From contig CATZZP010000004.1 of NCBI GenBank assembly GCA_958426775.1, positions 1 to 64,000 of the forward strand: a stretch of DNA of 64,000 nucleotides, in the 5' to 3' direction. This DNA comes from an uncultured Bacillota bacterium. Its GTDB lineage: Bacteria > Bacillota > Clostridia > Lachnospirales > CAG-274. The notes under the pieces are model-generated. The model saw only the letters and a list, made by a program, of their open reading frames with translations, made no database searches and had not been told where the DNA came from. Position 1 is the stretch's first letter; each line of letters starts with the position of its first letter. The position numbers and the translations under genes are program-made. Positions 50,884-59,498 of this stretch are shown here, in pieces.

Positions 50884-52347
50884 ATGAAAAAGAATTTAGC
50901 TAGAAAAGCTGCTGCTCTCAGCTTATCTATCGTAATGGTTTCAGGCATTACAGCTTGTGGCAACGGTGGTGAAAGTTCAACTCCAAGCACCGACACATCT
51001 AACCCTGATAAGCCTACTGAAATTTCAGCGATGATGACTACTTGTATCACATTCGAGAACGGCTTACAGGATGTATGTGATGAGTACTTCAACAAGACCG
51101 GTATTAAGCTTTCTGTTGAAAAGCCTGACCACAACAAGTACTATGAGAAAGTTACACTTTCCTTCGCAAGCGGTGACCCTGCTGATGTAATCGAGATGGG
51201 TTCAACCTACTATCCTGATATGGCAGGTGCAGGTGCTCTCTGGGATATGACAGATGCATGGGATGCATCAACAGAGCCTGTTAAGAGCATTATCGATGAG
51301 CAGTATGTAGAGGCACTTAAGATTGACGGCCGTCTTTACGGTTTCCCAATGGCAGCAGGTAACGGTACTATTACCTATGTTAGACAGGACTGGCTTGATG
51401 AAGCCGGCTTAGCTGCACCTACTAACTATGATGAATTCATCAATATGCTTAGAGCCTTTAAGGCTAGAGGCGAGGGTACAATACCTTACACAGCCGCAGG
51501 TCTTATCAACACTGAAACTCCTTATGACATCTATTTAAGAGAGTTCTATCAGGACGCTACACCTGACTTTATCAAGGATGAGGCTACAGGTCAGTATATT
51601 GATGGTTTTACACAGGAGAACTTCAAGGCTGCTCTTCAGAGAATGGCAGATGCTTATGCTGAAGGTCTTATTGATGCAGAAATCGTTACAAACAAGACTT
51701 CAACCTGTCGTGATAAGTTAAACTCAGGTCTTGCAGGTACATTTAACTACTGGGCTGGTATGTGGAATGCTAGGCTTGAGGACAACACAAAGGCTGCTGA
51801 TCCTAACGCTGTACTTGCTCCTATTCCTCCAATTGAGGAAACATACTACATTGAGCGTGTACCAACTGCTATGGTTATTACAAACACAGCTGAAAACCCT
51901 GAAGGTATCTTTAAGTACTTTATTCAGTATTCACATGACGGCGGTGAGGGTCAGATGCTCTTCACACGTGGTGTAAAGGATAAGCACTATAAGGAAAATC
52001 CTGACGGTACAGTTGAGGCTCTTGGTTACTATGAAGATCCTACAAACCTTGTAGAAAAATCATTCTATGCTCCTGAGCTTTCTATAACAGAGTGGGATGA
52101 TCCTATTTCACTTGACTCAAGAGTAGAAAACTCACTTGCTATGTTCCAGCAGTACAGAAAGTTTGCTACAGTACCTATTGTATCTGACGTTATTTCTGAA
52201 AACCTTGCTAACCTTCAGACTGTAAGAGGTGAGGTTGTTGCTAACGTAGTACACGGTAATATGTCAGTTGACGAAGGTTTAGCTGATTATGAAAACAGAG
52301 CTAAGGGTTATGTTGATGCAATCCTTGCGGACCTTAACGCTCAGTAA
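50884..52347 (+). CDS. Extracellular carbohydrate-binding lipoprotein (ABC importer, LplA/YtcQ type)
   Basis: 487 residues. Lipoprotein signal with ITACGNG, so acylated at C22, followed by a Ser/Thr linker (GGESSTPSTDTS) and a family 1-type solute-binding fold (FENGLQDVCDEYFNKTGIKL; YYEKVTLSFASGDPADVIEM; LYGFPMAAGNGTITYVRQDW). The large size and pairing with LplB/LplC-like permeases suggest oligosaccharide or glycan-fragment uptake. Codon choice (many TTC, ATC, AAC) differs from the neighbours and suggests high expression. AAGGAGG precedes the ATG. Confidence 0.9.
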   Translation: MKKNLARKAAALSLSIVMVSGITACGNGGESSTPSTDTSNPDKPTEISAMMTTCITFENGLQDVCDEYFNKTGIKLSVEKPDHNKYYEKVTLSFASGDPADVIEMGSTYYPDMAGAGALWDMTDAWDASTEPVKSIIDEQYVEALKIDGRLYGFPMAAGNGTITYVRQDWLDEAGLAAPTNYDEFINMLRAFKARGEGTIPYTAAGLINTETPYDIYLREFYQDATPDFIKDEATGQYIDGFTQENFKAALQRMADAYAEGLIDAEIVTNKTSTCRDKLNSGLAGTFNYWAGMWNARLEDNTKAADPNAVLAPIPPIEETYYIERVPTAMVITNTAENPEGIFKYFIQYSHDGGEGQMLFTRGVKDKHYKENPDGTVEALGYYEDPTNLVEKSFYAPELSITEWDDPISLDSRVENSLAMFQQYRKFATVPIVSDVISENLANLQTVRGEVVANVVHGNMSVDEGLADYENRAKGYVDAILADLNAQ

Positions 52348-52460
52348 TTTCTTATAGGTAAATACCTATATCAAGCAATTATTTTTTAAATGTTAAAAAG
52401 TGTGCTGTATGTTAAGTGCATACAGCACACACTAAGATAATATATGAAAGGGTGAAATCG

Positions 52461-53471
52461 ATGGCAGATAATAACAACAACAATGTGAACAACAGCATTG
52501 ATTACGATTCCATCGTTATTAAAAAGCCAAGCCTTTGGTTAAGAATGTATAAATACAGATACTTCTACATAATGGTAGCACCTGTACTTGTATTCATTTT
52601 TATTTTCTACTACTGGCCAATGCTTGGTGTCAGATATGCATTCTCAACCTATAAGTTAAGACAGATTACAGCAGGAACAGGTCCTGACTATTCTACAGGT
52701 TTGGGTAACTTTGAAAAGCTTTTCCAGGATGATTTCTTTATCCAGGCACTTGGTAACACACTTATTTTGAGTCTTGTAAACCTCTTACTTGCTATGGTAT
52801 GTTCAGTAGTTATAGCACTTATGATTAACGAAATCCAGAATGCTTGGGGTAAGAAAATTGTACAGACAGTACTTTACTTACCTCACTTCTTATCATGGGT
52901 AGTTGTTGCTTCTATCTTTACACTGCTCCTTTCAGCAGGTGCTGATGCAACAGGTGCCGATACAACTACAGTTGGTTTTGTAAATGCTATTCTTATTAAA
53001 TTAGATATTATTGATACTCCTATTTCTTTCCTTACAGAAACAAGCACATGGCGTGGTGTTTACTACGTTGCTAACCGTTGGAAAGAAACAGGTTGGGGTA
53101 CAATTATCTACCTTGCAGCACTTACAAGCATCAACCCTGAGCTTTACGAGGCAGCTGAGATTGACGGTGCCGGTAGATTAAAGCAGACTTGGTATATTAC
53201 TCTTCCAAGTATTATGAATACTATCCTTGTTGTATTCATTCTTAACCTTGCAAAGGTTATGAACGTATTCGAGTCAGTCTTCGTTCTCTATAATGAGCTT
53301 GTATACTCTGTAGCTGACGTTATCCAGTGTTATTCCTACCGTGTAGGTATTATCGGTAACGACTATGGTTATTCTACTGCAATCGGTCTGTTCAGGTCAG
53401 CAGTATCACTTGTTCTTGTAACAGCATCTGATATTATTGCAAAGAAAATCAGAGGATACGGTATTATTTAA
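52461..53471 (+). CDS. ABC sugar importer permease (LplB type)
   Basis: 336 residues with six transmembrane helices after an Asn-rich start (MADNNNNNVNNS). The EAA loop that contacts the ATPase is EAAEIDGAGRLKQTWYITLP. The ATG at 52461 has AAAGGGTGA upstream; a start 15 codons earlier is unsupported. Second gene of the importer; no ATPase gene is present, so a shared MsmX-like ATPase elsewhere is expected. Confidence 0.92.
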   Translation: MADNNNNNVNNSIDYDSIVIKKPSLWLRMYKYRYFYIMVAPVLVFIFIFYYWPMLGVRYAFSTYKLRQITAGTGPDYSTGLGNFEKLFQDDFFIQALGNTLILSLVNLLLAMVCSVVIALMINEIQNAWGKKIVQTVLYLPHFLSWVVVASIFTLLLSAGADATGADTTTVGFVNAILIKLDIIDTPISFLTETSTWRGVYYVANRWKETGWGTIIYLAALTSINPELYEAAEIDGAGRLKQTWYITLPSIMNTILVVFILNLAKVMNVFESVFVLYNELVYSVADVIQCYSYRVGIIGNDYGYSTAIGLFRSAVSLVLVTASDIIAKKIRGYGII

Positions 53472-53489
53472 TGAAGGGAGATTGAATGT

Positions 53490-54353
53490 ATGAGTACTAA
53501 ATTTAGTTTTCAAAAGGGTTATAGAGCTCGTGCAGCATTCGTAATATTTAACACATTGTTCTTTATTGCGTTAATGCTTTGCATGATTGTACCCATTCTT
53601 AAGATTTTAGCAGACTCCTTAATGAATCATACTGTATATGGTATGCAGCTTATTCCTGATGAGTTTAACCTTATCGGTTATAAGTATATTTTCTCACAGA
53701 CTTCATTAAGATGGCCAATTGTTATTTCTGTATATACTACAATTATGACTACATTGGTAGGTCTTGCAGTTTCTACAATAGGTGCGTATATCCTCATTCA
53801 GAGAGATATGCCAGGTGTTAAGGCTTTCGGTTATATTTTAATGTTCACTATGATCTTTAACGGTGGTCTTATCCCTACTTTCCTTGTTATGAAGAATATT
53901 GGTCTTCTTGACTCACTTTGGTCAGTTATTCTTACAGGTGCTCTTAACGTTTACAACCTGGTTCTTATGAGAAGCTTCTTCGAGGGTCTTCCACGAAGCT
54001 TATTTGAGGCAGCTGAAATCGATGGTTGTACTCCAATGGGTACTTTTATAAGAATTGTATTACCACTTTCTAAGGCAGCTCTTGCTTCAATCGGTCTTTT
54101 CTTTGCTGTAGCCGCTTGGAGTGAGTACTTCCACTATGTAATTTACATTAAGGATACTTCAAAGTATAACTTCCAGTACAAGCTGAGAGACTTGTTTGCT
54201 GATAAGCAGGTTGAATCAACAGGTATTCCTATCAACCTTAAGACTCTTCAGAATGCTGCGGTTATCGTATCCATTATTCCGTTTATGTTTATTTACCCAT
54301 TCTGCCAGAAGTACTTTATGACAGGTGTTACTATGGGTGCTGTTAAGGAATAA
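53490..54353 (+). CDS. ABC sugar importer permease (LplC/YtcP type)
   Basis: 287 residues, six transmembrane helices, with the EAA motif EAAEIDGCTPMGTFIRIVLP near 172-191 and the family ending QKYFMTGVTMGAVKE. GAAGGGAG precedes the ATG. It shares the C-ending codon bias of the two genes upstream. A terminator follows. Confidence 0.92.
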   Translation: MSTKFSFQKGYRARAAFVIFNTLFFIALMLCMIVPILKILADSLMNHTVYGMQLIPDEFNLIGYKYIFSQTSLRWPIVISVYTTIMTTLVGLAVSTIGAYILIQRDMPGVKAFGYILMFTMIFNGGLIPTFLVMKNIGLLDSLWSVILTGALNVYNLVLMRSFFEGLPRSLFEAAEIDGCTPMGTFIRIVLPLSKAALASIGLFFAVAAWSEYFHYVIYIKDTSKYNFQYKLRDLFADKQVESTGIPINLKTLQNAAVIVSIIPFMFIYPFCQKYFMTGVTMGAVKE

Positions 54354-54401
54354 TACTTACAATTAATATTTAACTTAACGTTGGTGTGCATAACAACGTT
54401 T

Positions 54402-54436
54402 GACGCCTCAGCGGTGGTGCTGAGGCGTTTTTTTTG
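54402..54436 (+). terminator. Terminator of the ABC importer operon
   Basis: GACGCCTCAGC pairs with GCTGAGGCGTT around GGTGGT-type loop bases, followed by eight T. Confidence 0.93.
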
Positions 54437-54447
54437 TGCAATTTTTG

Positions 54448-54479
54448 GGTAATAATCAGGCAACATAGGTCATATAATT
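54448..54479 (+). promoter_or_regulatory. Possible sigma-E promoter of the spoIIIA operon
   Basis: GGTAATAAT at 54448-54456 and CATATAATT at 54471-54479, 14 bases apart, approximate a sigma-E promoter. spoIIIA is sigma-E dependent in Bacillus. The match is loose. Confidence 0.4.
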
Positions 54480-54504
54480 TCAATATCACAAAGGAGGAGA
54501 TTAT

Positions 54505-55413
54505 ATGGACCTAATTAAAGATTATTTAGCTAAAAGCCTGTGGGATAAAATATCTCAAATTAATAGGGACAAGCTAAAATCAGCTGAGGAAATTCGTATA
54601 AGGTGTAACAGTCCTTTGTATTTAAGGTGTGGGAAAAGCTTTGTTTATATAGGCGGCAAGGATGAGAAATCAGCCTATAGACCTACCAATAAGGATATAG
54701 AAATAACCTTAAATAAAATGAGTGATTATTCTGTTTATGCCTTTAATGATGAGATAAAAAGAGGCTATTTAACTTTGCCCGGCGGATACCGTGTAGGTAT
54801 TTGCGGCAGTATTGTTTATAGCAGAGATGAAATTATTACAATTAAAAACATATCATCTCTTAATATAAGAATAAGCAGGCAGGTTAAGGGTTGTGCAGAT
54901 AAGCTTGTAAAAGGTCTTTACAACAAAGGCTTTTTAAATACTCTTATTATTTCGCCTCCTGCTTGCGGTAAAACAACCCTTTTAAGAGATATTATAAGGC
55001 AGTTAAGCAATAAGGGAATATGCATAGGGCTTGTAGATGAAAGAAGTGAAATTGCAGGTACATATATGGGAGTTGCACAGAACGATTTAGGCTCTCATAC
55101 AGATATTTTAGACGGTTGTAAAAAGGATAAAGGTATGCTTATGCTTCTTAGAAGTATGGGACCTCAGATTATTGCAGCAGACGAAATAGGCCTTGAGGAG
55201 GAATTAAGATGTATAAGACAAATAGCAAATTCCGGGGTGGGTCTATTATGTACGGTTCACGCAACCGATACAGATGAATTAGTTAAAAGAATAGAGTTTA
55301 ATAAACTAAAAGAGGACAAGCTTTTTAAAAGATATGTGGTTTTAAGCTCTAATCCGGGTGTAGGAACTGTTGATGCTGTGTATGATGAGGAGTTGAAAAG
55401 ACTATGCTTTTAA
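54505..55413 (+). CDS. spoIIIAA: Stage III sporulation protein AA (ATPase)
   Basis: 302 residues, the ATPase of the SpoIIIA-SpoIIQ channel (resembles secretion ATPases). Walker A SPPACGKTTLLRD near 150-162, LVDERSEIAG, Walker B PQIIAADEIGLEEE and GVGLLCTVHA. Cytoplasmic face of the mother-cell membrane. AAGGAGG precedes the ATG; overlaps spoIIIAB by ten bases. Confidence 0.96.
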   Translation: MDLIKDYLAKSLWDKISQINRDKLKSAEEIRIRCNSPLYLRCGKSFVYIGGKDEKSAYRPTNKDIEITLNKMSDYSVYAFNDEIKRGYLTLPGGYRVGICGSIVYSRDEIITIKNISSLNIRISRQVKGCADKLVKGLYNKGFLNTLIISPPACGKTTLLRDIIRQLSNKGICIGLVDERSEIAGTYMGVAQNDLGSHTDILDGCKKDKGMLMLLRSMGPQIIAADEIGLEEELRCIRQIANSGVGLLCTVHATDTDELVKRIEFNKLKEDKLFKRYVVLSSNPGVGTVDAVYDEELKRLCF

Positions 55414-55925
55414 AGCTTATTGGTGCGTTGCTGTTAATTTCAGGAGGAGGAGTCTTAGGTATATATTATGGCTTACAAGGCAGGCTAAGACAAAGAGAAC
55501 TGGAACAGCTTAAAAATGCTCTTATGCTAATGTATTCCGAAACAGAGTTTGGACACAGTCCGCTGTGGCAAATGTGCCAAAGAGCAGTAGACCTGTGTGA
55601 CAGTCAGATAGGTGATATATTTAAGACATTTTATATAGAGCTAAAAGAGAAAACAACAGAAAATACAGAGGAGCTATGGAGGTCCTGTCTTGAAAACAAT
55701 ATTAAAAATACCCATTTAACTAAGGAGGATATTATTGTAATATCTGCTCTGGGCAATAGCCTGGGAGCAGGAGATATAAACAGACAGCTGACCTCTATTA
55801 CAAATGTCGTAAACTATATTGATACTAAAAATGCACAGCTTGATGAAAAAAACAAGGCTGATTTACGGCTTTACAAGAATACGGGCATTCTTTTGGGCGG
55901 TCTTGCGGTTATTCTGCTTTTTTAA
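55404..55925 (+). CDS. spoIIIAB: Stage III sporulation protein AB
   Basis: 173 residues with an N-terminal membrane helix (LIGALLLISGGGVLGIYYG), a helical body of the type II secretion F-like kind (RQRELEQLKNALMLMYSETEFG; SALGNSLGAGD) and a C-terminal helix (GILLGGLAVILLF). Starts inside the end of spoIIIAA. Confidence 0.94.
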   Translation: MLLKLIGALLLISGGGVLGIYYGLQGRLRQRELEQLKNALMLMYSETEFGHSPLWQMCQRAVDLCDSQIGDIFKTFYIELKEKTTENTEELWRSCLENNIKNTHLTKEDIIVISALGNSLGAGDINRQLTSITNVVNYIDTKNAQLDEKNKADLRLYKNTGILLGGLAVILLF

Positions 55926-55932
55926 TTAAGGG

Positions 55933-56136
55933 GTGAAAAATATGGATATAAATATTGTGTTTAAAATAGCGGCTGTAGGTATATTAATTGCCGTTTTAAA
56001 TCAGGTGCTTATACGTGCAGGCAGAGAGGAGCAGGCTATGATGACAACCCTTGCAGGGCTTGTAGTAGTGCTTTTTTGGGTCATTCAGTACATAAGCACT
56101 CTTTTTGAAACGGTACAGACTATGTTTAATTTGTAG
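55933..56136 (+). CDS. spoIIIAC: Stage III sporulation protein AC
   Basis: 67 residues, two membrane helices. It has the family pattern VFKIAAVGILIAVLNQVL and RAGREEQAMMTTLAGLVVVL. GGGGTGAA precedes the ATG. Part of the membrane portion of the feeding-tube channel. Confidence 0.95.
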   Translation: MKNMDINIVFKIAAVGILIAVLNQVLIRAGREEQAMMTTLAGLVVVLFWVIQYISTLFETVQTMFNL

Positions 56137-56146
56137 AGGTGATTAT

Positions 56147-56530
56147 ATGGGTATAACACAAATTGCCTTTGCTGTAACAGCAGGTGCTGTACTTGCTCTG
56201 GTACTTAAAAAGGAGGCTCCTGTATTTGCTCTTATGCTTTCTACAGCCTTAGGTATTATTTTGATAATTTCTCTTATACCTAAGCTTAAAAGCATAATAG
56301 ATATAGTTAAGGATATAACCCTTGCTACAGGCGATAACAGTTATACAGCTATTTTACTTAAAATAGTGGGCATTACCTATATAGCACAGTTTGCCGCTGA
56401 TATATGTCAGGATGCAGGGGAAACTGCACTTGCAAATAAGGCAATTATTGCAGGTAAAATATTAACTGCCTTTTACGGTATGCCTATTATTATAAGCTTG
56501 ATAGAACAGGTTGATTTTATGTTCGGGTAG
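56147..56530 (+). CDS. spoIIIAD: Stage III sporulation protein AD
   Basis: About 127 residues from the ATG at 56147, chosen because GAGGTGAT lies upstream; an earlier in-frame ATG would overlap spoIIIAC and has none. Four membrane helices; YTAILLKIVGITYIAQFAAD and CQDAGETALANKAIIAGK are conserved. Confidence 0.95.
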   Translation: MGITQIAFAVTAGAVLALVLKKEAPVFALMLSTALGIILIISLIPKLKSIIDIVKDITLATGDNSYTAILLKIVGITYIAQFAADICQDAGETALANKAIIAGKILTAFYGMPIIISLIEQVDFMFG

Positions 56531-56540
56531 GTGGATATAT

Positions 56541-57641
56541 ATGTTAAGAATGGCTTTAGTTTTACCGTTAATTATTTTGCTGTTATGTACAAGTATATAT
56601 GCATCACCTACCGTTAAGCTGGGTAGCAGTATTGAAGATTCGGAGCTTGGAGAATTGGAGGATTTGGCAAGGGATAAATATAACATTAACCTTAAAGAGC
56701 TTATTTCAGAGATAATAAAGGGCGACTTGGATTTCAGCAATTTAACAGATAAGCTGACGGATTTACTTATAGGCGAGGTTAAGAAAAACAGTAGCTTTAT
56801 GAGTAAAATTTTGCTTATTTGTATACTTAACGGAATACTTGCCTCTACAATGGAGGGCTTTGCAAAAGGCGGAACAGATAAAATAATATATTTTGCATCT
56901 TATACGGCTGTTGCATCTATGCTTGTATCGGGTTTTAAGGCGTGTATCAATACTTTAGTAAACGGAATTGAAGAAATAACAGAAATAATTAATGCGGGTA
57001 TTCCTCTTATTTTATGTATTGCAACTGCCGCCTACGGTGGTGGCACTGCTCTTAGCTTTGGCAGTGTATTAAGTCTTGGAGTAGGTATTTTAAATGATTT
57101 AATTTCTAAAATAATTGTACCTCAAATAATATTTTGTGTAATGCTTGGTATATTAAACTGCCTTTGGGACAGGGACAGAGTAGGCAGGCTGTCAGAGCTG
57201 TTTGCCTTTTTATCTACCTGGGAAATAAGACTTTGTGCCTTTATCTTTGTAGGCAGTCTTACTCTTAGCAGAATGGGAACAGCCTCAGCTCTTGCGGGAA
57301 AGGGTGTTCGCTTAGCTGTAGGGGCTGTACCTGTTGTAGGAGGACTGTTTGAAAACAGCTTGGAAGCAGTTGTAAGCTTTATAGATGCTTTAAAGGGCGG
57401 TGCCGGGGCAGTGATAATTATTATAATACTGTTTACGGCAATAGTCGGCTTAGCTAAGCTTTGTATTGTAATGCTTATGTTTAAGCTGACGGCGGCACTA
57501 TCGGAGCCTATTGGCAGTAAGCAGATAACCCAAATGATAGATTGTGCAGGTGAAGGCGTTAAATTGCTTATAGGCGTTTATTTTACGGTTGCAATTATGT
57601 TTATAACTGCATTAAGTGTTATGCTTGCAGCCTTTAACTAG
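56541..57641 (+). CDS. spoIIIAE: Stage III sporulation protein AE
   Basis: 366 residues from the ATG at 56541 (GGTGGATAT upstream), with a signal-like first helix and about seven further membrane helices. Family segments are GGTDKIIYFASYTAVASMLV, AYGGGTALSFGSVLSLGV and GKGVRLAVGAVPVVGGLFEN. Largest membrane subunit of the SpoIIIA complex. Confidence 0.95.
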   Translation: MLRMALVLPLIILLLCTSIYASPTVKLGSSIEDSELGELEDLARDKYNINLKELISEIIKGDLDFSNLTDKLTDLLIGEVKKNSSFMSKILLICILNGILASTMEGFAKGGTDKIIYFASYTAVASMLVSGFKACINTLVNGIEEITEIINAGIPLILCIATAAYGGGTALSFGSVLSLGVGILNDLISKIIVPQIIFCVMLGILNCLWDRDRVGRLSELFAFLSTWEIRLCAFIFVGSLTLSRMGTASALAGKGVRLAVGAVPVVGGLFENSLEAVVSFIDALKGGAGAVIIIIILFTAIVGLAKLCIVMLMFKLTAALSEPIGSKQITQMIDCAGEGVKLLIGVYFTVAIMFITALSVMLAAFN

Positions 57642-57653
57642 GAGGTAAATATT

Positions 57654-58133
57654 ATGATGGATATGCTTGCAGATTATGTAAAAAGTCTTGCTATGTTTAT
57701 GATTTTTGCCTCTGTATGCCAAATTATTTTGCCGGAGGGCAAATTAAAGGGTGCAGTAAGTTTTATTATAGGTATAATGCTTATGCTTATTGTTTTAAAG
57801 CCTGTAAATGCAGTAATTAATACAGAAGGCAAAAGTATAATAAGAAACAGCATTAAGCTTAATTCATATGACACTAAAAATCAGCTGGAGCAGTACGGTG
57901 ACGGCAGTGAAATAGTTATTTCAGCCTTTAAGACAAGCTGTGAGAATATGCTTATGGAGGAGATAAAAGCAGAGGCTGTTAATGTAAAGGTTGTTAATGA
58001 CGAAGAAGAGGGGGTATATATATCCTCCGTAGAGCTTAAAATTAAAAATCAGGATACGGAAAAAATAAAATCAGAGGTTGCAAATCTATGCGGCATAGAA
58101 AAGGACAAAATTAAGGTTATAAATGAAGGTTGA
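57654..58133 (+). CDS. spoIIIAF: Stage III sporulation protein AF
   Basis: 159 residues, two N-terminal membrane helices (VKSLAMFMIFASVCQIILPE; AVSFIIGIMLMLIVLKP) and an extracytoplasmic ring-building-type domain at the C-terminus. AGGAGG precedes the ATG. Confidence 0.94.
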   Translation: MMDMLADYVKSLAMFMIFASVCQIILPEGKLKGAVSFIIGIMLMLIVLKPVNAVINTEGKSIIRNSIKLNSYDTKNQLEQYGDGSEIVISAFKTSCENMLMEEIKAEAVNVKVVNDEEEGVYISSVELKIKNQDTEKIKSEVANLCGIEKDKIKVINEG

Positions 58134-58143
58134 GGGGAATATA

Positions 58144-58665
58144 ATGAAGCAGATAAACAAAATATTTATGAATAAAAACTTTGCTGTTGTTTTGTATATA
58201 GTTATAGCTATGGGCATAGTGCTTATGCTTTTACCGGGAAATGAGAGCAGAGTGGCTGTTAAGGAGGGAGCTGAAATTATTGAAAGTGAGGAAAAAGAAA
58301 ATTCGTCACAAGATACGGAACGGAGATTGGAACAGCTTTTAAGCCTGTCAGAAGGTGCGGGCAGGGTTAAGGTAATGATTACATATAAAAACAATGGTAA
58401 TTTAATAGTAGCAGAAAATAAAACAAGGGAGGAAAGTACAGACGATACCTCAAATAGACAATCAAGTCAGACCGATGTAGTACTTAGTAACGAAAATATG
58501 CCTGTCATTCTTTCGGAATACTCACCTGAAATAGAGGGTGTTGTTATAGTAGCAGAGGGTGGAGGCAATATTCAGGTAAAAAACAGCCTTATAAGTGCTA
58601 CACAGGCTTTACTTGGTGTAGAGCCTCATAAAATAGAAGTATTAAAAATGAAAACGGAGGGTTAA
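58144..58665 (+). CDS. spoIIIAG: Stage III sporulation protein AG
   Basis: 173 residues from the ATG at 58144 (GAGGGG upstream). One membrane helix near 14-30 (FAVVLYIVIAMGIVLMLLPG), then the ring-building domain that makes the large intermembrane ring (LEQLLSLSEGAGRVKVMITY; SPEIEGVVIVAEGGGN; ISATQALLGVEPHKIEVLKM). Confidence 0.95.
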   Translation: MKQINKIFMNKNFAVVLYIVIAMGIVLMLLPGNESRVAVKEGAEIIESEEKENSSQDTERRLEQLLSLSEGAGRVKVMITYKNNGNLIVAENKTREESTDDTSNRQSSQTDVVLSNENMPVILSEYSPEIEGVVIVAEGGGNIQVKNSLISATQALLGVEPHKIEVLKMKTEG

Positions 58666-58666
58666 A

Positions 58667-59392
58667 ATGTTTATGTTTAAAAAAAATCAAGTAGTAATTA
58701 CAGCGTTGGTGGTTATGATTGCAGCGGCAGGTTATCTTAATTATATGGGGGATATATCGGGAGAAACAAGTGAGGTTATGCTTGTAGACGGTGACTCTGT
58801 AGGCGGTGTACTGGAGGAGGATATTGCAGGGGTAATATCTCCCGATGAAAATATTGATATTGCGGCAGTAACAGAGGAAACTACTGCAAATACGGCCTCA
58901 GCAGAAAATGAGGACAGCTTAGAGCAAGCACAATTACCCGAGGAGGAGGCAACTCCCGTAAACAGCAATAGTGATGATGCAGGTACGGCAGTATTTGTAA
59001 ATGCAGGCGATGAGTCCTCTTACTTTATTCAGGCTAAGCTTGAAAGAGAGCAGGCACGTTCAAAGCAAAAGGATTTATTAAATGAAATGATTAATAATGA
59101 TAAGCTTGACAGCACAAAGAAAAGTCAGGCGGCAGACCAGATGCTTGAAATACAAAAGCGTATTGAAAAGGAAACTGCCGCAGAGTCAATGATTGAGGCA
59201 AAGGGCTTTAAGGAGGCTTATGTCAGAATAGATGATGACACCGTTGATGTTGTAGTAGACAGACAACAGCTTACGGAAAGTGAAATAGCTCAAATTGAGG
59301 ATATAGTAAAGCGTAAAACAGGAGTAAGTGCCGATAAAATCAGAATTTCACCTCTAAGAGGACAGAACAGCGAAACAACTACAGCCAAATAA
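58667..59392 (+). CDS. spoIIIAH: Stage III sporulation protein AH
   Basis: 241 residues, one N-terminal membrane helix, a long acidic linker (about 50-125) and a C-terminal YscJ/FliF-like ring domain (RSKQKDLLNEMINND ... QMLEIQKRIEKETAAESMI, VDVVVDRQQLTESEIAQIED). It binds SpoIIQ across the intermembrane space. GGAGGG precedes the ATG. The linker is longer than in Bacillus. Confidence 0.94.
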   Translation: MFMFKKNQVVITALVVMIAAAGYLNYMGDISGETSEVMLVDGDSVGGVLEEDIAGVISPDENIDIAAVTEETTANTASAENEDSLEQAQLPEEEATPVNSNSDDAGTAVFVNAGDESSYFIQAKLEREQARSKQKDLLNEMINNDKLDSTKKSQAADQMLEIQKRIEKETAAESMIEAKGFKEAYVRIDDDTVDVVVDRQQLTESEIAQIEDIVKRKTGVSADKIRISPLRGQNSETTTAK

Positions 59393-59397
59393 TCCTT

Positions 59398-59431
59398 AAA
59401 AAGGCTCATACCTTAGTGTGTGAGCCTTTTT
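59398..59431 (+). terminator. Terminator of the spoIIIA operon
   Basis: AAAAAGGCTCATA pairs with TGTGAGCCTTTTT around a short loop. Confidence 0.9.
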
Positions 59432-59433
59432 GG

Positions 59434-59462
59434 TTGACAAATACTGCTCCTTGTTTTATAAT
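59434..59462 (+). promoter_or_regulatory. Strong sigma-A promoter of the dehydrogenase-ABC region
   Basis: Consensus TTGACA (59434-59439) and TATAAT (59457-59462) with a 17-base spacer, directly after the spoIIIA terminator. Confidence 0.85.
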
Positions 59463-59498
59463 ATAAAAGTATTAATGGGTGAGAAAGGCTGAGTTTTG

